Shown here: positions 44,465 to 52,700 of the stretch, piece by piece | Layout: each line of letters begins with the position of its first letter | Numbering within the stretch: position 1 is the stretch's first letter | Source: Prochlorococcus sp. AG-347-J22 | Lineage (GTDB): Bacteria; Cyanobacteriota; Cyanobacteriia; PCC-6307; Cyanobiaceae | NCBI GenBank assembly: GCA_003279005.1 | Contig: QCBY01000005.1 | Span: 19,855 to 83,854 of the forward strand | DNA length: 64,000 nt | Reading direction: 5' to 3' | The notes under the pieces: model-generated | Seen by the model: only the letters and a program-made list of their open reading frames with translations | Databases searched by the model: none | Told to the model about the DNA's origin: nothing | Translations under genes and position numbers: made by a program

Positions 44465-46231
44465 TTATTCATTTTTTAAATCAAATATTTCACTCACAAA
44501 TCTTTTCCAAAAATAAGCTGCATTTCCACTTGATAGGCTAGATCTTTTGTTTTCATCAAAACCTATCCAAACTCCAGTTGTAAGATTTTTAATTGAACCA
44601 ATAAACCAAAGATCTCTATTCCCATCTGAAGTTCCTGTTTTGCCAAATATTTTTTCACCTTTAATTGATGCTGCTATCGAAGTTCCTTCCGAGACTGATT
44701 TCTCAAGTAAATTATTTAAACTATTGTTTACTTTAGTATCTAATATTTTCTTATAAACAATATTATTTTTCCAAATTAATTCATTACTATTTGAGTGAAT
44801 TTTTTCAATGATGTTTGGCTTATGTAGACTCCCATTGCTATTCAAAGCTGTATAAGCGTTCGTAATATTTAAGAGACTATCTGCATAAGATCCAATAGCT
44901 AATGGTAAAAATTCTTCGAGTTTTTGTTCATATCCTAAGCCGAACAAATTTGCTAAATTTATAATTTTTTTAAGGCCTATATCACTAGCAATTTTTAGGG
45001 GCACTATATTAGAAGAACTTTTAAAAGATTCAATTAAAGATATATTACCTAAGTAGATTTCAGAAAAATTTTTTGGACAATAATCTTTCCAACAAGTAGG
45101 TAAATCTTCGAATTTATTACTTAACTTTATACCCTCTATTAATGCCGCGGCATAAGGAATAATTTTAAAAGTTGAGCCCAAAGGCCTTATTGCTGAGGTG
45201 ACTCTGTTGAATTCGTTTATTGATGGATCTTTACTGGTGATCATTGTTCTAATTAAACCTGTTTCGGATTCAATTGATACCAAAGCTATTTCAATATTTT
45301 TTGGACCTATTGACTTTGAAAGTTTTTGCCCTATTTTTTGCCAATTTTTGTTGATACTTGATTTTATTCTTAAAAACTTATATTTTTTTTGATTTTTTAT
45401 TTTTTTTTCTGCCTCTTCTAGGATGAAATTTACTAATAATTTATCTTTTAAATCTTTATCATTTTTTTTATAATTTAGGTTAACTTTTTCCTTGAGAGCT
45501 TTATCTTTTTCAGTATGGGATATATAGCCATCAAAATACATAGATTCCAGAATTTTATTTCTTTGTTTTATAGCTAAATCCATATTTTCATAAGGAGAAT
45601 AAATTGACGGTGCAGGTGCTAATCCAGCAATTAAAGCAATTTCAGATAATGTTAATTCATTTATAAGTTTCCCAAAATAAACTTGGGAGGCTTCATTTAC
45701 TCCATGAGCTCCTGAACCTAAGTAAATATTATTTAAATATAATTTTAAAATTTGGTTTTTACTGTATTTAAAATCAAGCGATAAGGATATTATTATTTCC
45801 TTAATTTTCCTTTGAAAACTTAATTCATTATTTAGAAAAATTAATCTTGCTACTTGCTGAGTGATAGTGCTTCCCCCCTCTTTAAAGTAACCACTTTGAA
45901 GGTTATTTAAAAAGGCTCTTGATAAGCCAATTAAGTCAATTCCATTATGAACGAAAAATCTTTTGTCCTCCCCAGATATAAAAGAATACTTTAGGAAAAA
46001 TGGTATTGAATTTGTATTATCAAATACATCAAATTTTCGACTTAATTTGCTTAATATTTTTTCATCAGAAGACAATATTTCATAAGAATAGTTTCTTGAT
46101 TTTGTATTATTAACTTTAAGAGGGTCAAAATTTAAACTTGTCCTAATTAAATTAAGTATCGGAAAAAATATACCAAATAAAATTACTATCGAAGGAGCAA
46201 AAATAAAATATTTATATATTATCCCATTCAC
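44465..46231 (-). CDS. Class A penicillin-binding protein (PBP1A-like)
   Basis: A bifunctional peptidoglycan synthase of 588 aa. An N-terminal membrane anchor (about 10-30) precedes the GT51 transglycosylase domain with EDKRFFVHNGIDL and EGGSTITQQVARL (about 90-135), and the transpeptidase domain with SxxK in LGSTFKIIP, SxN in SSNIVP and KTG in FGKTGTSDGN. Both active sites are complete. It immediately follows chlG on the same strand, separated by one base, and is convergent with rsmB. Confidence 0.93.
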   Translation of the reverse strand: MNGIIYKYFIFAPSIVILFGIFFPILNLIRTSLNFDPLKVNNTKSRNYSYEILSSDEKILSKLSRKFDVFDNTNSIPFFLKYSFISGEDKRFFVHNGIDLIGLSRAFLNNLQSGYFKEGGSTITQQVARLIFLNNELSFQRKIKEIIISLSLDFKYSKNQILKLYLNNIYLGSGAHGVNEASQVYFGKLINELTLSEIALIAGLAPAPSIYSPYENMDLAIKQRNKILESMYFDGYISHTEKDKALKEKVNLNYKKNDKDLKDKLLVNFILEEAEKKIKNQKKYKFLRIKSSINKNWQKIGQKLSKSIGPKNIEIALVSIESETGLIRTMITSKDPSINEFNRVTSAIRPLGSTFKIIPYAAALIEGIKLSNKFEDLPTCWKDYCPKNFSEIYLGNISLIESFKSSSNIVPLKIASDIGLKKIINLANLFGLGYEQKLEEFLPLAIGSYADSLLNITNAYTALNSNGSLHKPNIIEKIHSNSNELIWKNNIVYKKILDTKVNNSLNNLLEKSVSEGTSIAASIKGEKIFGKTGTSDGNRDLWFIGSIKNLTTGVWIGFDENKRSSLSSGNAAYFWKRFVSEIFDLKNE

Positions 46232-46232
46232 T

Positions 46233-47180
46233 TTAAGCTACTAAAAAACTATGCCCTATTGCTAAAGCAGTTACTAACATCCCTGTTATTAGGAATGGTT
46301 GTGCACTTGCTTGGTATTTCACATCAAATTTTAATGGATCCCTTAGTAACCACATATCTTGAAATGTAATTTGGGGAATTACAAGTAAAACTAAAATTAC
46401 TGATGCTAAATGTTGACCGATAACAATTAATACGACTACCATTGCTAATTGAAAAATATCGATGAGACCCGCACTTATTCGACTAGCATTTTTAATCCCA
46501 AATATTACAGGCAATGAATTCAATCCTAGCTTTGAATCTCCTTCAACACTTTTGAAATCATTTATAACTGCGATACCAAGACCAGAAAGACTATATGCAA
46601 GAGTTAATAATGAAGTAACAATTGTCAATTTTCCAAATAAAGCTTGTCCGGCCCACCATGGAAGAGCTATATATGATGCTCCTAAAGCATAATTTCCTAG
46701 CCAGCCATTTTGCTTCAATTTTAAAGGAGGAGCAGAATAAATATAACTTACAAAAGAACCACCTAGAGCCAGAAGAAATAAGGACGGAAAACTATGTTTA
46801 GCATATAAATCTAATAAAAAAGAAACGAGTAATCCAGAAACAAGTAATACCCAAATCTGCGTTTTAACTTCCTTAATTGAAATTTTCCCAGAGGGGATTG
46901 GTCTATTAGGTTCATTAATCGCATCAATTTCTCTATCAAAAAAATCATTAATAGTTTGGGTATAACCTGCCAGAAGTGGTCCGCTCATAAGCATGCATGC
47001 TAATGAGGCTAAAACATTACTTATTGTCCACTCAAAGTTTCCGCTTGCAGCAGCTCCACAGATTACCCCCCATATCAAAGGGATCCATGTGATTGGCTTC
47101 ATTAGTTGTAAACGTAGTTTCCAAATGCTAGAAGTCTCTGAAGCTCCTTTAATTCCTAATAATTGTTTTGGATCATTCAC
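46233..47180 (-). CDS. chlG: Chlorophyll synthase
   Basis: Attaches the geranylgeranyl or phytyl tail to chlorophyllide in thylakoid membranes. It is a UbiA-superfamily prenyltransferase with eight or nine hydrophobic helices and two Asp-rich motifs, NDFFDREIDAINEPNRPIP (the substrate and Mg site) and NDFKSVEGDSKLG. In Prochlorococcus the product is divinyl chlorophyll. Length 315 aa. The small SipA-like gene lies 9 bases upstream, as in other cyanobacteria. Confidence 0.94.
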   Translation of the reverse strand: MNDPKQLLGIKGASETSSIWKLRLQLMKPITWIPLIWGVICGAAASGNFEWTISNVLASLACMLMSGPLLAGYTQTINDFFDREIDAINEPNRPIPSGKISIKEVKTQIWVLLVSGLLVSFLLDLYAKHSFPSLFLLALGGSFVSYIYSAPPLKLKQNGWLGNYALGASYIALPWWAGQALFGKLTIVTSLLTLAYSLSGLGIAVINDFKSVEGDSKLGLNSLPVIFGIKNASRISAGLIDIFQLAMVVVLIVIGQHLASVILVLLVIPQITFQDMWLLRDPLKFDVKYQASAQPFLITGMLVTALAIGHSFLVA

Positions 47181-47189
47181 TTTAAATAT

Positions 47190-47414
47190 TTAACCTTTCT
47201 CAATTTCTTCAGGGAAAAACCAATTTTCTTCTCCATTTTGCAATCTAACAGTGATACCAATACCCCTACCATCAGTCATTTTATATCCAGTTGTTACAAC
47301 TCTTGGGTTTGATGATATTTGATCAATTAGCTTAACAGGTAGTCTATCTTGAACTTTATTAATGTTAATTTTTACTTTACTACCAATTTTGGGTAATAAT
47401 TTAGTTTCAGCCAT
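47190..47414 (-). CDS. sipA: DUF2862 protein, SipA-like
   Basis: A 74-aa all-beta-type protein with KIGSKVKININKVQDRLP and the C-terminal GRGIGITVRLQNGEENWFFPEEIE. This matches the cyanobacterial DUF2862 family, which includes SipA, a small activator of the NblS (Hik33/DspA) kinase that controls high-light and nutrient stress responses. The neighbouring chlG supports that identity, as I recall SipA genes being near chlG in other cyanobacteria. The kinase gene itself is outside the window. Confidence 0.75.
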   Translation of the reverse strand: MAETKLLPKIGSKVKININKVQDRLPVKLIDQISSNPRVVTTGYKMTDGRGIGITVRLQNGEENWFFPEEIEKG

Positions 47415-47473
47415 AGGAGGTAAAATGAAAGCTATTATCCAAGATTAACAGCCTTTGGACAGTTTTTTTTAAA

Positions 47474-48253
47474 ATGGTAGCTCTTCGTTTAATTCCTTGT
47501 TTAGATGTAGCCAATGGTAGGGTAGTTAAAGGTGTTAACTTTGTAAACCTTAGAGACTCCGGCGATCCTGTTGAATTAGCATGCAGATACTCAGATGCAG
47601 GAGCTGATGAATTAGTATTTTTAGATATAAGAGCTAGTCTGGAAAATAGAAAAACATTAATTGATCTTGTCTCTAGAACTGCAAAGTCAGTAAAAATTCC
47701 TTTTACTGTTGGGGGTGGAATAAATTCAATTATTTCAATTAATGATCTTTTAAGAGCAGGTGCAGATAAAGTAAGTTTGAATTCTTCTGCAGTTGAGAAT
47801 CCAAATATAATTTCTCAAAGCTCTCAAATATTTGGAACACAATGTATCGTGATCGCTATTGATGCTAGAAAAAAACTTAATAAATCTAATGAATGGGAAG
47901 TTTATATTAAAGGAGGGAGAGAGAATACTAGATTAGATGTAATAAGTTGGGCTAAAAAAGTAGAGGCATTAGGTGCTGGTGAAATTCTATTAACTTCAAT
48001 GGATGGTGATGGGACGCAAAATGGATACGATTTGAATTTAACGCGAACTGTTTCTGATGCTGTTAATATTCCTGTAATCGCTTCTGGAGGAGCCGGCTCT
48101 GTAGAAGATATTTATGATGTTTTTAATAAAGGTAAAGCCTCGGCTGCTCTTTTAGCATCCTTACTTCATGACAAAATAATAACTATAGAAGAAATTAAAT
48201 CTTTTCTCATTGAGAAGAAACTACCAATAAGACCTAATGAAAAAAAATTATAA
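47474..48253 (+). CDS. hisF: Imidazole glycerol phosphate synthase cyclase subunit
   Basis: Forms imidazole glycerol phosphate with ammonia from HisH in histidine synthesis. The (beta/alpha)8 barrel has the two catalytic aspartates: D11 in [13 protein letters not shown] and D in IAIDARKK (about 130), and the phosphate loops TVGGGINS and ASGGAGS. Length 259 aa, full. It is transcribed away from the sipA gene. Confidence 0.97.
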   Translation: MVALRLIPCLDVANGRVVKGVNFVNLRDSGDPVELACRYSDAGADELVFLDIRASLENRKTLIDLVSRTAKSVKIPFTVGGGINSIISINDLLRAGADKVSLNSSAVENPNIISQSSQIFGTQCIVIAIDARKKLNKSNEWEVYIKGGRENTRLDVISWAKKVEALGAGEILLTSMDGDGTQNGYDLNLTRTVSDAVNIPVIASGGAGSVEDIYDVFNKGKASAALLASLLHDKIITIEEIKSFLIEKKLPIRPNEKKL

Positions 48254-48289
48254 TTTATCATTTACTTAAAATATTAAGAATATTTAATT

Positions 48290-48991
48290 ATGCAATATAA
48301 AAAAAACAATGAAGTAAAAACTATTTTTAATAAAGTTTCTTGTAAGTATGATTTTCTAAATACTCTACTAAGTTTAGGATTACACAAATCTTGGAAAAAT
48401 AAATTAGTTGATATATTAAAACCAATTGATGGGGAAAATTGGGCTGATTTATGTTGTGGAACTGGGGACTTATCATTTTTAATTTTTAAAAAAATTAGGC
48501 CAAATGGGACTGTTACAGGGATAGATAGTGCAAAAGAAATTTTAAATATTGCAAGGAAAAGGTCTGAATCGATTAAAAAAAAAGGCATTTATTGGGAGAT
48601 GCAAGATATTTTTGATATAGATGAGAATTTGAAAATGTATGATGGAATTTGTATGTCTTATGGTTTAAGAAATTTAGTAAATGTTGAAGAAGGACTAAAA
48701 AAAGTTTTTAATCTCTTAAGTGATCAGGGCCGAGCTGGCTTTCTAGACTTTAATCATTCTAAATTGAATTCTTTATCTGACATATTTCAAAAAATATATT
48801 TAAGATTGGTTGTGGTCCCGATTTCAAAGATTTTTAAATTAAATAAAGAATATTCTTATATAGAAAAAAGTATAAAAAATTTCCCGGAAGGAAATAAACT
48901 AATTCTTATTGCAAAGGGTGTAGGGTTTAGGAAAGTGGCATATAGGACAATATTTTGTAATCAAATGGGAATATTAATTTTGGAAAAATAA
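48290..48991 (+). CDS. ubiE: Demethylquinone methyltransferase (UbiE/MenG family)
   Basis: An AdoMet-dependent methyltransferase that methylates 2-phytyl-1,4-naphthoquinone in phylloquinone synthesis, in cyanobacteria the MenG role. The UbiE signatures YDFLNTLLSLGLHKSWK (about 17-33) and the central WADLCCGTGDLSFL motif I, followed by GICMSYGLRNLVNVEEGL, are present. It starts 37 bases after hisF and is convergent with the DciA-like gene. Confidence 0.92.
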   Translation: MQYKKNNEVKTIFNKVSCKYDFLNTLLSLGLHKSWKNKLVDILKPIDGENWADLCCGTGDLSFLIFKKIRPNGTVTGIDSAKEILNIARKRSESIKKKGIYWEMQDIFDIDENLKMYDGICMSYGLRNLVNVEEGLKKVFNLLSDQGRAGFLDFNHSKLNSLSDIFQKIYLRLVVVPISKIFKLNKEYSYIEKSIKNFPEGNKLILIAKGVGFRKVAYRTIFCNQMGILILEK

Positions 48992-49000
48992 AAAAATTTT

Positions 49001-49483
49001 TTAAACATTTTTTCTCCAACAAAAAGTACATTTTCCCCACCTTGTTATTTCGCCATTTGGTGCAGGGCTATTACATATTTTACAAATAACCATATTATTA
49101 TTTTTAATTCTACTTGGATGATCTTCCCACACTTTTTTTGTATTGTTCTCTTTTTTATCTAAAGTTTTAACTTCATAATTTTGTATTATTTTGATTTCAT
49201 TTAAATTTATTCCCAATTTGCATATAGTCTCTTTTAATCTGTGTTTGTTATAAATCAATGCCTGTCGCCACTGAGGATGATTTACAGCAATAGTAAGTGT
49301 GTTTTGTTCAATTTTTAATGGTTTACATGCCTTACATAATTCTAAACCAATCAACTTTTCCCAGTTTTCATTCAACTGTATTAATTTATCTAAGTCTTCC
49401 CAAGTTTTTTTGAAATCATTAAGGCAATTTTGCATTGAATGGGGATATCTTTTATTCAATATTGGTAAATATTTTTTATTCAA
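49001..49483 (-). CDS. DUF721 (DciA-like) protein with C-terminal zinc ribbon
   Basis: The N-terminal half (about residues 20-110) shows the DUF721 features of the bacterial replicative-helicase loader DciA: LNENWEKLIGLELCKACKPLKIE and the conserved HPQWRQALIYNKHRL. A 40-residue linker leads to CKIC and CTFC (C134/C137 and C153/C156), a zinc ribbon not found in typical DciA. It may help load DnaB onto DNA with altered DNA contacts. The zinc domain looks like a real fusion since both Cys pairs are intact. Confidence 0.78.
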   Translation of the reverse strand: MNKKYLPILNKRYPHSMQNCLNDFKKTWEDLDKLIQLNENWEKLIGLELCKACKPLKIEQNTLTIAVNHPQWRQALIYNKHRLKETICKLGINLNEIKIIQNYEVKTLDKKENNTKKVWEDHPSRIKNNNMVICKICNSPAPNGEITRWGKCTFCWRKNV

Positions 49484-49558
49484 TTTGTATGATTTAAATT
49501 AATAGACCTAAGATAACTTAATATTACAAAGAGTTTATTTTTTAAGTATTAACAATTT

Positions 49559-50308
49559 GTGAAAGTTTTAGGGTCTGTTGCTAAAACAGCATTTTATTAT
49601 AAAAAAATCCAAGGCTATTGCCCACATTGGAAACTTCAATACCAATTGAAATGTAGAAGCACTGAATATGAATTAACAAATTGGCTTAAAGATTTTCAAA
49701 TTAAAAGATATAAACCAATAGCAATAGTAGCTAAAGAGCAATTTTCAGGAATAGGTCAAAATTCTAGATCATGGTTTTCACCCAAAGGAGGAATTTGGTT
49801 AAGTGCGGCTTATCCAATATTCTCCTCTGAATTCTCAAGTGAGACCTTGAGTCTTTCATTCGCAATTAAGTTATGTGAAATGTTGAAGATGGAATCTATA
49901 GAAGTAAATTTGAAATGGCCAAATGATATTTTTTTTGATTCAAAAAAGTTAATTGGATTTTTACCCAGAGTTATAACAAGAGGGAAAGAAATTATTTATG
50001 TCAGGATAGGTTTGGGGATGAATTTTTTAAATAAAACTCCATTAGAGGGAATTTCTTTATCTGAGATACTTAAAACAAAAAATATTTGCGAATATTATTG
50101 GACTGCAAAAATTCTCAAAACTATTCATGAGTCAGTCCAATGTAATGCTAGAAGAGATTTTATTATTGAAAATGCAAACAAATACCTAACAAAAAAACAT
50201 TTACCTAGAGGTTATGACTCCAAAAATTGGAAAATAAAGGATATAGATAACAATGGTAATTTGAGAATTTATAATAAAATGCAAGAAAAGATTTTAAAGA
50301 GGTTTTAA
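49559..50308 (+). CDS. birA: Biotin-[acetyl-CoA carboxylase] ligase
   Basis: Attaches biotin to the carrier subunit of acetyl-CoA carboxylase. It lacks the N-terminal DNA-binding domain of E. coli BirA, so acts only as an enzyme (group I). The biotin site is seen in VAKEQFSGIGQNSRSWFSPKGGIWLS (about 59-84), and LKWPNDIFFDSKKLIG with the KWPND motif follows. Start GTG at 49559; 249 aa. It overlaps nothing and is convergent with the ABC ATPase. Confidence 0.92.
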   Translation: MKVLGSVAKTAFYYKKIQGYCPHWKLQYQLKCRSTEYELTNWLKDFQIKRYKPIAIVAKEQFSGIGQNSRSWFSPKGGIWLSAAYPIFSSEFSSETLSLSFAIKLCEMLKMESIEVNLKWPNDIFFDSKKLIGFLPRVITRGKEIIYVRIGLGMNFLNKTPLEGISLSEILKTKNICEYYWTAKILKTIHESVQCNARRDFIIENANKYLTKKHLPRGYDSKNWKIKDIDNNGNLRIYNKMQEKILKRF

Positions 50309-50310
50309 AT

Positions 50311-50997
50311 TTATTTGACTTTTAATTCAATAATTTTTCCATCTTTAAACCTTGCTATTTTTTTTGCTCGGCTCGCAACTTCATCTTCGTGAGTAACTAA
50401 AACTATAGTAATGCCAGATTGATGGAGTTTATCAAAAAGGTCTAATACATCTTCTGTTGTCTTTGAATCCAAAGCTCCTGTGGGCTCGTCGGCCAACAAA
50501 ATTGCAGGGTTATTTATGATTGCCCTTGCAATTGCTACACGTTGTTGTTGGCCTCCTGATAATTGATTGGGACGATTATTTATTCTCTCAGAAAGCCCAA
50601 CTTTTTCTAATGCATTTTTTGCTCTCTCTACTCTTTCCAAAGGATTTACCCCAGCATAAATCATTGGTAAAAGAACATTTTCTAGTGCTGTAGCATCTGA
50701 AAGAAGGTGGAATTGTTGGAAAACGAATCCTAACTTTTGGTTTCTTAACTCTGCTAATTCATCATCAGACAAATTCTCAACCGGAGTCCCATTTAATTTA
50801 TAGATACCTTGAGAGGGCCTATCTAGGCAGCCAATAATATTCATTGCAGTACTTTTACCTGAACCACTTGCACCCATAACAGCCAAATAGTCTCCTTTAC
50901 AAATTTCTAAATTTACGTTATCTAGGGCTTTTACAATTAGATCATCTTTACCATAGGTTTTGGAAACTTTTTCTAAAGTCGCGACTTTTTTTGCCAT
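50311..50997 (-). CDS. ABC transporter ATPase (MacB/LolD/DevA type)
   Basis: A 228-aa ATP-binding subunit. Walker A is GASGSGKST (about 40-48), the signature LSGGQQQRVAIARA and Walker B ILLADEPTGALDS are perfect, and FQQFHLLSD is the Q-loop. Family relatives export lipoproteins, macrolides or heterocyst glycolipids (DevA). No permease is adjacent, so its substrate is open. Separated from ndhB by 13 bases, it may be downstream in the same transcript. Confidence 0.9.
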   Translation of the reverse strand: MAKKVATLEKVSKTYGKDDLIVKALDNVNLEICKGDYLAVMGASGSGKSTAMNIIGCLDRPSQGIYKLNGTPVENLSDDELAELRNQKLGFVFQQFHLLSDATALENVLLPMIYAGVNPLERVERAKNALEKVGLSERINNRPNQLSGGQQQRVAIARAIINNPAILLADEPTGALDSKTTEDVLDLFDKLHQSGITIVLVTHEDEVASRAKKIARFKDGKIIELKVK

Positions 50998-51010
50998 TAT
51001 GAATATTTTT

Positions 51011-52531
51011 TTAAAAAGTAGTATTCGTAAGGGCTAATATGTTGTGCAAAAAAGGAGTTTCTGATACTGCTGAATTTGCTAGTTTGAAAAGCGGGTTAGA
51101 GAGTATTCCTCCCAATGCTGTCACAGCTATACAAGTATATAAAGCAATTCTTAAAGGAGGTAATCCAACAATATTCCAGTTTATTTCTGGATATGACTTT
51201 ACTATCTCAGATGCTTCTTGGGGCTCTTTTACAACCATCATTTTTATAACCGAAATGTAGTAATAAATTGAAATTACTGAAGTTATTAATCCAACTACTA
51301 CTAATAAATATTGATGATTTGCCCACCCTGCGAAAAATAAATATATTTTCCCAAAAAAACCTAACATAGGTGGAAGTCCACCAAGTGAAAGAAGACATAG
51401 GCTTAGACCCAAAGTTATTAATGGATCTTTTTGATAAAGGCCTGAATAATCAGTAATCCTATCTGATCCAGTTCTGAGAGAAAAAAGTATTACACATGAA
51501 AAAGCTCCCAGATTCATAAACAAGTATGCAGCTAAGTATAAGACTGCTGATGATAGGCCATCTTGAGTCCCAGATACTATGCCAATCATTACAAATCCAG
51601 CTTGACCAATTGAACTATAAGCTAACATCCTTTTCATTGAGGTTTGAGCCAATGCAACAATATTTCCTAATGCCATACTTAAGATTGCTAAAATAGTGAA
51701 TAATAATTTCCATTGTTCATCGAAAGAAGAAAAAGTAGTGCTTAATATTCTTATTGCAAAAGCAAATCCAGCAGTCTTAGATCCTACAGATAAAAAAGCT
51801 ACCACTGGCGTCGGGGACCCTTCATAAACATCAGGGGTCCACTGATGAAATGGGACTGCAGCGATCTTAAAAGCAACAGTTGATAAAACAAATACTAGTG
51901 ATAAGGATGTAATAAACGATGGTTTATTTATTATCTCTGCCCCAATTGTTGATAAGTTTGTGGATCCACTTAGACCATAAAGGAATGAGGAACCATATAG
52001 ATAAACTGCAGCAGCCGCTGATCCTACAAGGAGATATTTTAAAGCCGCTTCCGAACTTCTAGGATCTCTTTTGAGATATCCAGAGAGTAAATAGCTAGCT
52101 ACTGATAAAGTCTCTAAAGATATAAATACACTAACAAGGTCAGTAGATCCACACAAAAGCATAGCTCCTAAAGTTGCGGATAAAACTATTGCAGCGAATT
52201 CACCGATTGGACTTCCACTCTGCTCTGTATAACGCCAACTAATGAGCAAGGAAATCAGAGTTGATAATGCAATAATTGATCTAAATGCAATAGCTAAGTT
52301 ATCTGAATTAAAAGAGCCTAGGAATGCATTACTAACTGGGTTACTCCACTGTAAAGCGAGACTTATAAGAGAACTGCCTAATGAAATGTAACAAATAATA
52401 GGTGCCCACCTTGAAGCAGTCTTTTCGCCAGTTAAATCGACAAGGAGAGTGCCAACAATACCAAGCAAAATGAAAGCTTCTGGAATAATTGCTTGAGCAT
52501 TTAAATTAATTGTAAAGATTTCGTTGGGCAC
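51011..52531 (-). CDS. ndhB: NAD(P)H-quinone oxidoreductase subunit 2 (NDH-1)
   Basis: An antiporter-like membrane subunit of the photosynthetic NDH-1 complex, which carries out respiratory and cyclic electron flow and CO2 uptake functions. It has around 14 transmembrane helices and the proton-translocation segment [29 protein letters not shown]. The start is GTG at 52531 giving MPNEIF. Length 506 aa, full. No other ndh subunit gene is in the window. Confidence 0.96.
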   Translation of the reverse strand: MPNEIFTINLNAQAIIPEAFILLGIVGTLLVDLTGEKTASRWAPIICYISLGSSLISLALQWSNPVSNAFLGSFNSDNLAIAFRSIIALSTLISLLISWRYTEQSGSPIGEFAAIVLSATLGAMLLCGSTDLVSVFISLETLSVASYLLSGYLKRDPRSSEAALKYLLVGSAAAAVYLYGSSFLYGLSGSTNLSTIGAEIINKPSFITSLSLVFVLSTVAFKIAAVPFHQWTPDVYEGSPTPVVAFLSVGSKTAGFAFAIRILSTTFSSFDEQWKLLFTILAILSMALGNIVALAQTSMKRMLAYSSIGQAGFVMIGIVSGTQDGLSSAVLYLAAYLFMNLGAFSCVILFSLRTGSDRITDYSGLYQKDPLITLGLSLCLLSLGGLPPMLGFFGKIYLFFAGWANHQYLLVVVGLITSVISIYYYISVIKMMVVKEPQEASEIVKSYPEINWNIVGLPPLRIALYTCIAVTALGGILSNPLFKLANSAVSETPFLHNILALTNTTF

Positions 52532-52700
52532 TTAATTAAATTGAATGTTTGATTGTAAGGATGTAAGAATTAATCTTAACTTGATTATAATTTGTGGGTA
52601 TGATTTTTGAAAATCTATAGCAATTTTGCTTGAAAGAGTTTCAATTAATCATAATATGTCCTAATAGATTAAAAAAACACTAATTTTATCGAAATAGACC

